From positions 62,001 through 126,000 of the forward strand of contig NZ_LJCP01000005.1 of assembly GCF_001399755.1 (NCBI RefSeq): a stretch of 64,000 bases of DNA, in the 5' to 3' direction. Shown here one piece after another: positions 1-14,601 of this stretch (within the stretch, counting starts at the first letter, position 1; every line of letters starts with the position of its first letter). This DNA comes from Thiohalorhabdus denitrificans. GTDB taxonomy: Bacteria; Pseudomonadota; Gammaproteobacteria; Thiohalorhabdales; Thiohalorhabdaceae. The notes beneath the pieces are model-generated. The model searched no databases and was not told where the DNA came from. It saw only the letters and a list, made by a program, of their open reading frames with translations. A program made the position numbers and the translations under genes.

Positions 1-835
<835 letters not shown>

Positions 836-954
836 TCAGCCGCACGTTCACTCTATGTTCAGGCGCTATCCGGATGCAACGCCTGCGCTACAGAACAGCT
901 CCAAGGCTTCTCAACCGGAGCGCCGCTCTCTGTCTCTGACCGCTGCCCGTCGGC

Positions 955-1569
955 TCAGTTTCCAAGAAAGCCGCGAGCGACCAGATATTGCTCCGAACTT
1001 TCTCCCCGCGAGGCATCCGGCTTGCGCGCCGCCACGGAGCGGAACTCCGCGCGCAGGGCGCGCAGGAGCTCCTCGAAGCCCTCCCCCTGGAAGGCCTTCA
1101 TGACCAGGGTACCCCCAGGCCTCAGCACCTCGCGAGCCAGTTCCAGGGCCAGCTCGCAGAGTTCCATAGCCCGGGCCTGATCGGCCACCTTGATGCCCGA
1201 GAGCTCCGGAGCCATGTCCGACAGGACCGCATCCACCTCCCCCCCGTCGATCTCCCGGCGTAGGGCCTCCAGGCCTTCGTCGGCGGCGAAGTCCGCCTCC
1301 AGCAGCGTGGATCCGGATACCGGGTCCATGGGCAGCAGGTCGATGCCGACCACCCGGCCGGAGGCCCCCACCCGCTCCACGGCCACCTGGGTCCAGCCAC
1401 CTGGGGCGGCCCCCAGATCCACCACGACGGCCCCGGGACCCAGGAACCGGTCGCGGTCATCGAGCTGGATGAGCTTGAAGGCGGCCCGGCTCCGGTAGCC
1501 GGCCCGGCGGGCCTCCGCCACGTAGGGGTCGGCCGCCTGCCGGCGCTGCCAACGATTGCCTTTTCCCAC
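955..1569 (-). CDS. rlmE: 23S rRNA (uridine-2'-O-)-methyltransferase RlmE (FtsJ)
   Basis: 204 residues, the usual size for RlmE, which uses S-adenosylmethionine to methylate U2552 of 23S rRNA in the 50S subunit. The SAM-binding motif VDLGAAPGGW is at about residues 50-59. The catalytic K-D-K-E pattern can be followed as the lysine in RAAFKL, the aspartate in LSDMAPE, the lysine in LVMKAF and the glutamate in SSEQY. The start is GTG at 1569; there is no strong ribosome site upstream. It precedes ftsH by 167 bases on the same strand, an order conserved in many gammaproteobacteria. Both genes are heat-shock members in Escherichia coli; no clear sigma-32 box was found here. Confidence 0.96.
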   Translation of the reverse strand: MGKGNRWQRRQAADPYVAEARRAGYRSRAAFKLIQLDDRDRFLGPGAVVVDLGAAPGGWTQVAVERVGASGRVVGIDLLPMDPVSGSTLLEADFAADEGLEALRREIDGGEVDAVLSDMAPELSGIKVADQARAMELCELALELAREVLRPGGTLVMKAFQGEGFEELLRALRAEFRSVAARKPDASRGESSEQYLVARGFLGN

Positions 1570-1614
1570 CAGGAAAGCCTCAATGGATTGGGGAGTCCAG
1601 GGGCGGATGCTACC

Positions 1615-1839
1615 CTATCGGGCTTCGGAGAGCCCCCGCACGGCCCGCCGGGTCTGCCAGACAATCCAGGCCGCGGCGGCCAAGCCGTACAGACCGAGGG
1701 CGGCGGCCTGACCGGGCCCGGTCAGGAACAGCACCACCACCAGCACATAGAACGGCATTCCCACCAGCAGGGCGGCCACCTGGATCTTCACCCGCGCGAA
1801 GGCACGCTCGGTCTCGGGATCAGGGGCGGAAGCCGGCAT
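1615..1839 (-). CDS. small two-helix membrane protein, unknown function
   Basis: A 74-residue product not recognised as a named family. It has a charged N-terminus (about 18 residues), two hydrophobic segments (about 19-42 and 45-60) separated by a GPG turn, and a short basic C-terminus, so it is probably an inner-membrane hairpin. It lies 45 bases upstream of rlmE on the same strand and is divergent from yhbY, whose start is only 11 bases away, so both leaders overlap. No ribosome-binding site is visible at the ATG. Codon use resembles the neighbours and the hydrophobic pattern is coherent, which favours a real gene, but it could be spurious. Confidence 0.6.
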   Translation of the reverse strand: MPASAPDPETERAFARVKIQVAALLVGMPFYVLVVVLFLTGPGQAAALGLYGLAAAAWIVWQTRRAVRGLSEAR

Positions 1840-1850
1840 ACGAGGTATCC

Positions 1851-2147
1851 ATGGCGTTAACGAACAAGCAGCGTAGCTTTCTCAAGAGCAGGGCCCATCC
1901 CCTCCACCCGGTGGTCCAGCTCGGCGAAGCGGGGCTGACGGAGGCCGTGGAGGCCGCCACCGAGGAGGCACTGGCCCATCACGAGCTGATCAAGGTTCGG
2001 TTCCAGCAGGGCGACCGGGCGGAGCGGCGGGAGCTGGCCCGGGATCTCTGTGAGCGGACCGGGGCCCAGCTGGTCCAGGAGATCGGCCGCATCGCCGTCC
2101 TCTACCGCCCCGCCGAAGATCCCCGGATCCAGCTGCCCTCCTCCTGA
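1851..2147 (+). CDS. yhbY: YhbY family ribosome-assembly RNA-binding protein
   Basis: A 98-residue stand-alone CRM-domain protein. YhbY associates with pre-50S particles. Family features visible are the N-terminal LTNKQRSFLKSRAHPL segment, a VVQLGEAGLT motif corresponding to the GxxG RNA-binding turn, and the C-terminal IGRIAVLYRP strand. The ATG at 1851 gives the usual family length. It converges on greA and faces away from rlmE/ftsH. In many gammaproteobacteria yhbY sits opposite ftsJ-ftsH beside greA and carB, exactly as here. Confidence 0.94.
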   Translation: MALTNKQRSFLKSRAHPLHPVVQLGEAGLTEAVEAATEEALAHHELIKVRFQQGDRAERRELARDLCERTGAQLVQEIGRIAVLYRPAEDPRIQLPSS

Positions 2148-2163
2148 GGCCAACGGCCCGGGC

Positions 2164-2636
2164 CTACTTGTACTCGATCTCCACGATCTCGTAGGTCCGG
2201 GTCCCTCCCGGGGCCTGCACGTCCACCACTTCGCCCTCGCCGCGGCCGATCAGGGCCCGGGCGATGGGGGCGTTGATGCTGATCTTGTTCTGCTTGATGT
2301 CGGCCTCGTCGTCGCCGACGATCTGGTACTGGACTTCCTTGCCGGACTCCTCGTCCACCAGGCTCACCGTCGCCCCGAAGGCCGCCGTCTCCATGTCGAT
2401 CTCGGCGGGATCGATCACCTGCGCGCGGGCGATCTTGTCCTCGAGCTCCCGGATCCGGGCCTCCACAAAGGCCTGCTGCTCCTTGGCGGCGTCGTACTCG
2501 GCGTTCTCGGAGAGATCGCCGTGCTCCCGGGCGGTGGCGATGGCCTCGACCACGCGGGGGCGCTCCTCGTGCTTGAGCCGGTGCAGCTCGTCCTTGAGCT
2601 GCTGCGCCCCGTGCTTGGTCATGGGAACTTGTTCGC

Positions 2637-2640
<4 letters not shown>
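2164..2640 (-). CDS. greA: transcription elongation factor GreA
   Basis: 158 residues, full length. GreA enters the secondary channel of RNA polymerase and stimulates cleavage of backtracked transcripts. The N-terminal coiled coil (about 1-75) carries the acidic tip GDLSENAEY with the Asp and Glu needed for cleavage. The C-terminal FKBP-like domain ends with the typical PxGxxxYEI strand. The ATG at 2638-2640 overlaps the carB stop (ATGA), so it is probably translationally coupled to carAB as the last gene of the carA-carB-greA operon. Confidence 0.97.
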
Positions 2641-5879
<3,239 letters not shown>

Positions 5880-5930
5880 TCGGGCGCAACTCGGCGTCAA
5901 GGGGGTGAAAGGGGCGCGTGGACTGGCCGC

Positions 5931-7103
5931 TCAGGCCTCGCGACGGGCGGCGGTCCCTTCTTCGCCGCGTCTCTCGCGGATGAGGGCGAGAAACTCGTCG
6001 AACAGGTACTTGGAATCGTGGGGGCCCGGGCTGGCCTCGGGGTGGTACTGCACCGTGAAGGCCGGGCGGTTGCGGTGGCGCACCCCTTCGAGGGTTCCGT
6101 CGAACAGGGAGGTGTGGGTCACCTCCAGGCTCTCCGGAAGCGTCCCGGGATCCACCGCGAAACCGTGGTTCTGGGCGGTGATCTCCACCCGCCCGGAGGC
6201 GTGATGCTTCACCGGGTGGTTGCCGCCACGGTGACCGAACTTGAGCTTCTGGGAGCGGGCACCCTCCGCCAGGCACAGCAGCTGGTGCCCCAGGCAGATG
6301 CCAAAGATGGGCAGGTCCGAGTCCAGCAGGCCGCGCAGGGTCTCCACCGCGTAGGTCACCGGCTCGGGGTCCCCCGGGCCATTGGACAGGAAGACGCCGT
6401 CGGGCTCGGCGGCCAGCACCTCCGCGGCGGTGGCGGTTCCCGGCATGACCGTCACGCGGCATCCCCGGTCCACCAGCAGGCGCAGGATGTTGCGCTTGCA
6501 GCCGTAATCCAGGGCCACCACGTGGTAGGGCAGCTCCTGGGGCTGCCGGGGCGCCGGCATCCCGCCGCCCTCCAGATCCCAGGTACCCTGGGTGTAGGTG
6601 TAGCTGTGGGGGGTGGTTACCTCCTCCACGAGGTCCATACCGGTGAGGCCCTGGAATCCCCGGGCCTCGGCCACCAGGGCCTCGGGATCCAGCTCCTCCC
6701 CGGCGGCGATCACCCCGCGCATGGCGCCGCGATCCCGCAGGTGGGTCACTAGCTTGCGGGTGTCCAGGCCGGCGATGGCCACCACCTCGTTGCGCCGCAG
6801 GTACTCGGTAAGCCCTTCCGCAGCCCGCCAGCTGCTGGTTTGCACCGGCAGGTCCCGGATGACCAGACCGCTGGCGAACACCTCCCGGCTCTCGTCGTCC
6901 TCCGGGTTGGCGCCCACGTTGCCGATGTGGGTATAGGTCAGGGTGACGATCTGGCGGGCGTAGGAGGGATCCGTGAGGATCTCCTGATAACCGGTCATGG
7001 AGGTGTTGAAGCACACCTCCCCTACCTTCTTGCCGGGCACTCCGATGGAGCGCCCCTCAAAGATGGTCCCGTCTTCCAGGGCCAGGATGGCTGGTCCGCT
7101 CAC
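5931..7103 (-). CDS. carA: carbamoyl-phosphate synthase small subunit (glutaminase)
   Basis: 390 residues. CarA hydrolyses glutamine and passes ammonia to CarB. The N-terminal CPSase small-chain domain begins [12 protein letters not shown]. The class I glutamine amidotransferase domain has the nucleophile-elbow motif GICLGHQLL (catalytic Cys) and the C-terminal His/Glu pair in [13 protein letters not shown]. The start is GTG at 7103 (a GTG at 7106 is the alternative). GGGGGA lies just upstream, and the longer reading frame to 7175 adds 24 residues absent from the family. First gene of carA-carB-greA, preceded by a structured leader. Confidence 0.96.
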   Translation of the reverse strand: MSGPAILALEDGTIFEGRSIGVPGKKVGEVCFNTSMTGYQEILTDPSYARQIVTLTYTHIGNVGANPEDDESREVFASGLVIRDLPVQTSSWRAAEGLTEYLRRNEVVAIAGLDTRKLVTHLRDRGAMRGVIAAGEELDPEALVAEARGFQGLTGMDLVEEVTTPHSYTYTQGTWDLEGGGMPAPRQPQELPYHVVALDYGCKRNILRLLVDRGCRVTVMPGTATAAEVLAAEPDGVFLSNGPGDPEPVTYAVETLRGLLDSDLPIFGICLGHQLLCLAEGARSQKLKFGHRGGNHPVKHHASGRVEITAQNHGFAVDPGTLPESLEVTHTSLFDGTLEGVRHRNRPAFTVQYHPEASPGPHDSKYLFDEFLALIRERRGEEGTAARREA

Positions 7104-7172
7104 CACATCCCCCAAGGAGGTCTCGATCGGGAAAAACTGGAGTCCGGGGGCAGGCCCCACGTCGTCCGGACA

Positions 7173-7265
7173 CACAAAAGCGGGAGCGTTGCTCCCGCAT
7201 TCGCTCCCGACCCCTGCGGGGGCCGGGCGAGCCCGCGTGAGGCGGGCCGGGTATGCGCTTTTGTG
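7173..7265 (-). promoter_or_regulatory. structured carAB leader with terminator-like hairpin and possible antiterminator arm
   Basis: Read on the minus strand, the segment contains a perfect 8-bp GC-rich hairpin (GCGGGAGC, loop AAC, GCTCCCGC; 7180-7198) followed directly by TTTTGTG, the form of an intrinsic terminator. About 60 bases earlier in the transcript lies CACAAAAGCG (7265-7256), an exact complement of CGCTTTTGTG (7182-7173), which covers the end of the hairpin and the whole U-tract. Two further GC hairpins lie between. It could be a carAB attenuator or simply the dapB terminator; the promoter called just upstream favours a leader role. Confidence 0.5.
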
Positions 7266-7276
7266 CTTGGCCGCAC

Positions 7277-8285
<1,009 letters not shown>

Positions 8286-9422
8286 TTAGGAGGCCAGGCG
8301 GTCGAGGAAGTCCCGCACCTTGTCCCACCAGGACTTGCTGTGCGGGTGGGAGCCGTTCTGCTTGCCGGCCTCCTCTTCCAGCTCCCGCAGCAGCTCCTTC
8401 TGCCGGTCGTTGAGGTTCACCGGGGTCTCCACCCGCACCGTACAGAGCAGATCGCCGGGCCGGTTGGAACGTACCCCCTGGATGCCCTTGGCGCGCAGTC
8501 GGAAGGTCTTGCCCGACTGGGTGCCGCCGGGGACCTTCATCTTGGCCTCCCCTTCCAGGGTGGGCACGGTCACCTGGTCGCCGAGGGCCGCCTGGGTGAT
8601 GCTGATGGGCACCTCGCAGCGCAGGTCGTCGCCGTCGCGCTCGAAGATGGGGTGCGGCTGGATGCGCACCTCCACGAACAGGTCGCCGCGCGGGCCGCCG
8701 TACTCCCCGGGCTCGCCCTCGCCGGAAAGGCGGATGCGGTCGCCGGTGTCGACCCCCGCGGGGATGTTCACCTCGAGGCTCTTCTCCTGGCGCTGGAAGC
8801 CCGTGCCGCGGCAGTCGGTGCAGGGCTGGTCGATCTTCACCCCCTCGCCGCCGCAGTCGGGGCAGGGTTGGGTGACCGAGAAGAAGCCCTGCTGCATGCG
8901 CACTTGGCCCATGCCGCCGCAGGTGGTGCAGGTGCTCTTGGAGGTCCCGGGTTTGGCCCCGGAGCCCTCGCAGGTGTCGCACTTGACCTTGCTCGGCACC
9001 TTGATGGTGACGGTGGTGCCCCGGGCCGCCTCCTCCAGGGAGAGGTCCAGGGAGTAGCGCAGGTCGGCGCCGCGGTAGGCCCGCTGGCGCCCCCGGCCGC
9101 CTCCGCCGCCAAAGATGTCGCCGAATATATCGCCGAATATATCGCCGAACCCGCCGAACCCTTCGGCACCGCCCCCCGGTCCCCCGGCTGCGGCGCCTTC
9201 CACGCCGGCGTGACCGAAGCGGTCGTAGGCGGCCCGCTTCTGCGGATCCGACAGGACCTCGTAGGCCTCCTTGGCCTCTTTGAATTTCTCCTCGGCGTCC
9301 TCGTCATCCGGATTGCGGTCCGGATGGTACTTCATGGCCAGGCGCCGATAGGCCTTCTTGAGCTCTTCATCGGAGGCGTCCTGGCTGACTCCGAGGATCT
9401 CGTAGTAATCCCGTTGAGCCAT
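8286..9422 (-). CDS. dnaJ: chaperone protein DnaJ
   Basis: 378 residues, a complete type I J-protein. DnaJ delivers substrates to DnaK and stimulates its ATPase. The J domain (about 1-70) carries the HPD tripeptide in YHPDRNP. A Gly/Phe-rich region (about 75-110) contains three tandem GDIF units. The zinc centre has four CxxCxGxG repeats ([32 protein letters not shown]), followed by the substrate-binding C-terminal domains. It follows dnaK by 91 bases with a hairpin between, so it is probably co-transcribed at a lower level. Confidence 0.98.
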   Translation of the reverse strand: MAQRDYYEILGVSQDASDEELKKAYRRLAMKYHPDRNPDDEDAEEKFKEAKEAYEVLSDPQKRAAYDRFGHAGVEGAAAGGPGGGAEGFGGFGDIFGDIFGDIFGGGGGRGRQRAYRGADLRYSLDLSLEEAARGTTVTIKVPSKVKCDTCEGSGAKPGTSKSTCTTCGGMGQVRMQQGFFSVTQPCPDCGGEGVKIDQPCTDCRGTGFQRQEKSLEVNIPAGVDTGDRIRLSGEGEPGEYGGPRGDLFVEVRIQPHPIFERDGDDLRCEVPISITQAALGDQVTVPTLEGEAKMKVPGGTQSGKTFRLRAKGIQGVRSNRPGDLLCTVRVETPVNLNDRQKELLRELEEEAGKQNGSHPHSKSWWDKVRDFLDRLAS

Positions 9423-9459
9423 GAAAGCCCTTTCCCGTTCAGTGGCTTCTTAAACGGCA

Positions 9460-9488
9460 ATCAGGCGCGGGAGGACCCCACGCCTGAT
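9460..9488 (-). promoter_or_regulatory. intercistronic hairpin between dnaK and dnaJ
   Basis: ATCAGGCG and CGCCTGAT form an 8-bp stem enclosing a further GGG/CCC pair. There is no T-run on either side, so it is more likely an mRNA-stabilising or partially attenuating structure than a terminator. Placed where dnaK and dnaJ levels diverge in many bacteria. Confidence 0.5.
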
Positions 9489-9513
9489 CGCGGCCGGTTA
9501 CGGCGACGTTACC

Positions 9514-11457
<1,944 letters not shown>

Positions 11458-11516
11458 GGCCTAATCCCCTTGGCTTAAATTCGGAAATACAGATTCGGTT
11501 CGGTGGAACGGCGCCC

Positions 11517-12131
11517 CTACTCGGAGCCGCCCTCCCCCGCGTCGTCTTTCTGGCTACTGTCCGGCCGCACGGAGACCTCCACCATGGCCGGCCGTACCAG
11601 ACGGCCGTTGAGCAAATAGCCCTTCTGCATGACGGAGACCACTTGGTTGGGGTCCCCCTCGGTCTCTACGGTGGTCATGGCCTGGTGGTAGTTGGGATCG
11701 AAGGGCTCCTCCACGGGGTGGACCTCCTCGACGCCGTGCTTGGCAAGCACCTCGTTGAGCATATCGAGGGTCATGCTGACGCCCTTGTGGAGCTTCTGCG
11801 CGCTGTCCGCACCCTCCACTTCGACCTGGAGGGCCATCTCCAGGCTGTCCTTCACCGGGATCAGCTCCTTGAGGAAGCCCTCCAGGGCGAACTTGCGGGA
11901 CTGCTCGGCGTCCTTCTCCGCCCGGCGGCGCGCATTCTCCCCCTCGGCCCGCTCGCGCAGGACCTGGTTCCAGTAATCGGTGACGGTGGCCTCCAGCTCC
12001 TGGATCCGGCCCTTCAGGGTCTCGGGATCGTCGGGCAGGGGCTCGCTCGCGGAGGACTCGGCCTCCTGCGGCTCGGGCTCCTGGTCCGGGAAGTGCTCTT
12101 CACCCTCGTTCTTACGGCTGGAGTCGGTCAT
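11517..12131 (-). CDS. grpE: nucleotide exchange factor GrpE
   Basis: 204 residues. GrpE releases ADP from DnaK and acts as a thermosensor. It has an acidic, low-complexity N-terminus (about 1-50), a long coiled-coil helix (about 50-110, RIQELEATVTDYWNQ onward), then the C-terminal beta domain with the family signature around VEEPFDPNYHQAM and LNGRLVRPAMVEV. ATG at 12131 was chosen over an upstream start at 12251 because GAGGGAG lies directly before it and because the longer frame would run through the promoter region. First gene of the grpE-dnaK-dnaJ unit. Confidence 0.96.
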   Translation of the reverse strand: MTDSSRKNEGEEHFPDQEPEPQEAESSASEPLPDDPETLKGRIQELEATVTDYWNQVLRERAEGENARRRAEKDAEQSRKFALEGFLKELIPVKDSLEMALQVEVEGADSAQKLHKGVSMTLDMLNEVLAKHGVEEVHPVEEPFDPNYHQAMTTVETEGDPNQVVSVMQKGYLLNGRLVRPAMVEVSVRPDSSQKDDAGEGGSE

Positions 12132-12156
12132 TGCTCCCTCGTTGGTCGTAGGCACC

Positions 12157-12194
12157 CTTCGGTCAACCCCGAAGCCGTCCGATCGGGCGGCTTC
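12157..12194 (-). promoter_or_regulatory. mutually exclusive hairpins in the grpE leader
   Basis: Two inverted repeats share the bases 12171-12174. One pairs 12157-12162 with 12169-12174 (CTTCGG/CCGAAG). The other pairs GAAGCCG (12171-12177) with CGGCTTC (12188-12194) and continues inward through CCG/CGG. Only one can form at a time in the grpE 5' leader, 26-63 bases before the start codon. A temperature- or ribosome-dependent switch is possible but is inference. Confidence 0.4.
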
Positions 12195-12200
12195 TCGGAT

Positions 12201-12230
12201 TAGTTGGGGGTCCGGAGCGGGGGTTTCAAC
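12201..12230 (-). promoter_or_regulatory. candidate sigma-32 heat-shock promoter for grpE-dnaK-dnaJ
   Basis: On the minus strand TTGAAA (12229-12224) is followed by CCCCAACTA (12209-12201), with a 15-base spacer counted from TTGAA. The consensus is CTTGAA, 13-17 bases, CCCCATTTA; the -10 half matches at 7 of 9 positions. It sits about 70 bases before the grpE start and downstream of the hrcA terminator, so grpE can be induced independently of hrcA. Confidence 0.65.
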
Positions 12231-12252
12231 CGGGACGGGCGAATTTTTCACG

Positions 12253-12279
12253 AAAAAACCGATCCTGGAGGATCGGTTT
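12253..12279 (-). terminator. intrinsic terminator after hrcA
   Basis: A perfect 10-bp stem, AAACCGATCC/GGATCGGTTT with a 4-base loop (12256-12279), is followed on the minus strand by three further T, giving a TTTTTT tract. It ends the hrcA transcript 30 bases after the stop codon and separates hrcA from the grpE promoter. Confidence 0.8.
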
Positions 12280-12308
12280 CGGGGAATCGGCGGGGCGCGG
12301 CCCGGGTC

Positions 12309-13364
12309 TCAGGCGGAGTCCCGCATGCCGGGCGGGGTGTTCTGGGACAGCACCGAGGAAAGCTGCCGGGCCGTGCAGTCCACGAAGGGGATGGTGGAGG
12401 CGTAGTTCATGCGGGCCGGCCCGATCACCGCCACGGTGCCCAGGCCGTCGTCCTCGGTGGTGTAGCTGGCGGTGACCACGCTGCAGTGCTCGAGGGCCTC
12501 GTGCCCCACCTCCTCGCCGATCATGAGCTGCACCCCCGAGCCGCCCTCCGGGGGCGTCTCCAGCACGCGGGTGAGCTCCTCCGGCTCCTCCAGCACCTCG
12601 AACAGCTCCCGCAGGCGGCCGTCCTGGGCGAACTCCGGGTAGTCCAGGAGGTTGCCCTGGCCCTCGATGAAGAGCTCCTCGTCCTCCTCGTAGTCCAGGG
12701 CGGACCAGCCGATCTCCGCGGCAAGGGCCTCCAGGGATCCGGGCGCCCCCTGGGCCTCGGCGGCCAGGGCGCCCTTCACCTCCGTAAGCAGGCGGCCCTG
12801 GAAGCGCTCGTTGAGGTAGTTGGCCGCGCGCTCCAGCTCCGACTCGGAGATGGGCCGGCCCGCCTCGACGATGCGATTCTGCACGATGCCGGTGGTGGTC
12901 ACCAGGATGGCGAGGATGCGCACTCGGGACAGGGTCAGGAACTGGATCTGCCGGAAGCGCCCCTGCGCCAGCCGCGGCACCAGCACCAGGCCCACGTAGT
13001 GGGTATGGCCGGAGATCAGGCGCCCCACGGCGTGGTAGAGCTGGTAGATGTCCGAGGCCTGCTGGTAGAGGCTCTCGCGGATGCGGGCTTGCTCCTCCGA
13101 GCCCAGGGGCCGCATTTCCAGCATGATGCCGACGAACAAGCGGTATCCCCGGCTGGTGGGCACCCGTCCCGCGCTGGTATGGGGGGAATGCACCAGCCCC
13201 ATCTCCTCCAGGTCGGCCACGATGTTGCGCACCGTGGCCGCGCTGACCTCCAGCCCGGACTCGCGAGCCAGCACCCGGGAGCCCACCGGCGCGCCGGTCT
13301 CGATGTACAGGCGGACCAGGGTCTTCAGAACCTGTTCGGATCGGGCGTCCAGCTCGGAATGCAA
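12309..13364 (-). CDS. hrcA: heat-inducible transcription repressor HrcA
   Basis: 351 residues. HrcA binds CIRCE operators and represses chaperone genes; its activity depends on GroEL. An N-terminal winged helix (about 1-75) carries GSRVLARESGLEVSAATVRN as recognition region and SPHTSAGRVPTSRGYR as the conserved hinge. The GAF-like regulatory domain follows. The start is TTG at 13364; no ATG or GTG is available in frame nearby and AGAGGTAGG lies at the right distance. A degenerate CIRCE overlaps its promoter, so it is probably autoregulated. A terminator separates it from grpE. Confidence 0.95.
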   Translation of the reverse strand: MHSELDARSEQVLKTLVRLYIETGAPVGSRVLARESGLEVSAATVRNIVADLEEMGLVHSPHTSAGRVPTSRGYRLFVGIMLEMRPLGSEEQARIRESLYQQASDIYQLYHAVGRLISGHTHYVGLVLVPRLAQGRFRQIQFLTLSRVRILAILVTTTGIVQNRIVEAGRPISESELERAANYLNERFQGRLLTEVKGALAAEAQGAPGSLEALAAEIGWSALDYEEDEELFIEGQGNLLDYPEFAQDGRLRELFEVLEEPEELTRVLETPPEGGSGVQLMIGEEVGHEALEHCSVVTASYTTEDDGLGTVAVIGPARMNYASTIPFVDCTARQLSSVLSQNTPPGMRDSA

Positions 13365-13410
13365 GCGCGCCTACCTCTATCTGCCTTGGGTCCCCCGTCG
13401 GCGCCGGAAG

Positions 13411-13437
13411 CTAGCAGCCGCATCGCGAGAGTGTCAA
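13411..13437 (-). promoter_or_regulatory. degenerate CIRCE operator overlapping the hrcA promoter
   Basis: The plus strand reads CTAGCAGCC, 9 bases, GAGTGTCAA, against the CIRCE consensus TTAGCACTC-N9-GAGTGCTAA: 6 of 9 and 7 of 9 matches with exactly the right spacer. On the minus strand the same bases supply TTGACA (13437-13432), a perfect -35, with a poor -10 about 17-18 bases on. HrcA binding here would block its own promoter. Confidence 0.6.
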
Positions 13438-13604
13438 TTGAAGGCCCAGGGGGCCATGGACAGTTTTATACCTTATTTTCCGCTTGCAGGACAGGCCGCC
13501 CGCCGAGGCCCCGCTTGGCGGGCGACGGCCCCCATGCTAGGTTGATCCCACCGCGCCGGGATGGTTCCCGGCGCCCCCTTCCCCACAGACGGCGAACCCG
13601 AACG

Positions 13605-14486
13605 GTGCAGGCGCAAAACTTCCAAACCGTCGGCCTGATCGGCAAGTACGGCGACCCCCAGGTTAGCGAATCCGTGGCCCATCTGGTGGAGATGCTGGCC
13701 GCCGAGGGGGTGACCGTGCTGGTGGAGCGCGCCACCGCCGGCTCGCTGCCCACCGGCGCCGCCCAGGAGCCGGCCAGCCTGGCGGCCATCGGCAACCGCG
13801 CCGACCTGGCCATCGTCGTGGGCGGGGACGGCACGCTGCTGGGGGCGGCGCGCCATCTCTGCGAGTTCGAGATCCCCATCGTGGGGGTGAACCTGGGCCG
13901 GCTGGGCTTCCTTACCGAGACCAGCCTGGCCAACATCGAGGACAGCCTGGAGAACCTGCTGGCCGGGGCCTACCAGGTGGAGGAGCGCATGATGCTGCAC
14001 GTCCGGGTGCAGCGTCAGGCCGGGGACCTGGCCGTGGAACGCGCCTTCAACGACGTGGTGATCCACCGCGGCAACATCGCCCGCATGGTGGAGATGCAGA
14101 CCTACGTGGACGGCCTGTTCGTGTTCTCGCAGCGCTCCGACGGGCTGATCGTGGCCAGCCCCACCGGCTCCACCGCCTACGCGCTGTCCGCCGGGGGCCC
14201 CATCGTGCACCCCTCCATGCGAGCCTTCACACTGGTGCCCGTGTGCCCCCACACCCTCACCAACCGGCCCCTGATCCTGCCGGGCCACAGCCACATCGAG
14301 GTGCTCCTGACCAACAATCCCGGCGAGGTCCAGCTCACCCTCGACGGCCAGACCAACTTCGCCCTGCAGGACGGCGACCGCATCCACGTGCAGCGCGACG
14401 AGCACACCGTCCACCTGCTCTCGGACCCGGGCCGGAGCTACTTCGACGTCCTGCGCGAGAAGTTCAGCTGGGGAGAGCGGAATTGA
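13605..14486 (+). CDS. nadK: NAD kinase
   Basis: 293 residues. NadK phosphorylates NAD to NADP with ATP or polyphosphate. The diagnostic GGDGT motif sits in VVGGDGTLL (about residues 66-74). The second conserved segment, with VASPTGSTAYALSAGGPI, carries the NAD-binding Asn/Thr/Ser residues and is complete. The start is GTG at 13605, giving the family length and an N-terminus that leads straight into the first beta strand; upstream sequence in the same frame is leader. It is divergent from hrcA and followed by recN, the hrcA-nadK-recN arrangement common in gammaproteobacteria. Confidence 0.96.
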   Translation: MQAQNFQTVGLIGKYGDPQVSESVAHLVEMLAAEGVTVLVERATAGSLPTGAAQEPASLAAIGNRADLAIVVGGDGTLLGAARHLCEFEIPIVGVNLGRLGFLTETSLANIEDSLENLLAGAYQVEERMMLHVRVQRQAGDLAVERAFNDVVIHRGNIARMVEMQTYVDGLFVFSQRSDGLIVASPTGSTAYALSAGGPIVHPSMRAFTLVPVCPHTLTNRPLILPGHSHIEVLLTNNPGEVQLTLDGQTNFALQDGDRIHVQRDEHTVHLLSDPGRSYFDVLREKFSWGERN

Positions 14487-14601
14487 GATCGGTTGGGGGC
14501 CCGGCCCTTCCCCCTCCCGCCGCGGCGGAACAGGCCGGGGAGCCGGGGCCCCACCCCCACTACTAGACGGCCGGACCCTTTCCAGCAAACGGGCGGGCGA
14601 T

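Noticed and set aside
7103-7208. Possible leader peptide in the carA leader starting with ATG near 7208
   Set aside because: It has no ribosome site and runs past the carA start rather than ending in the leader; codons show no run of a regulatory amino acid.
13497-13524. GC-rich hairpin between hrcA and nadK as a further REP copy
   Set aside because: Only the GCGGGC core is shared; the match to the 25-bp arm is too weak beyond that.
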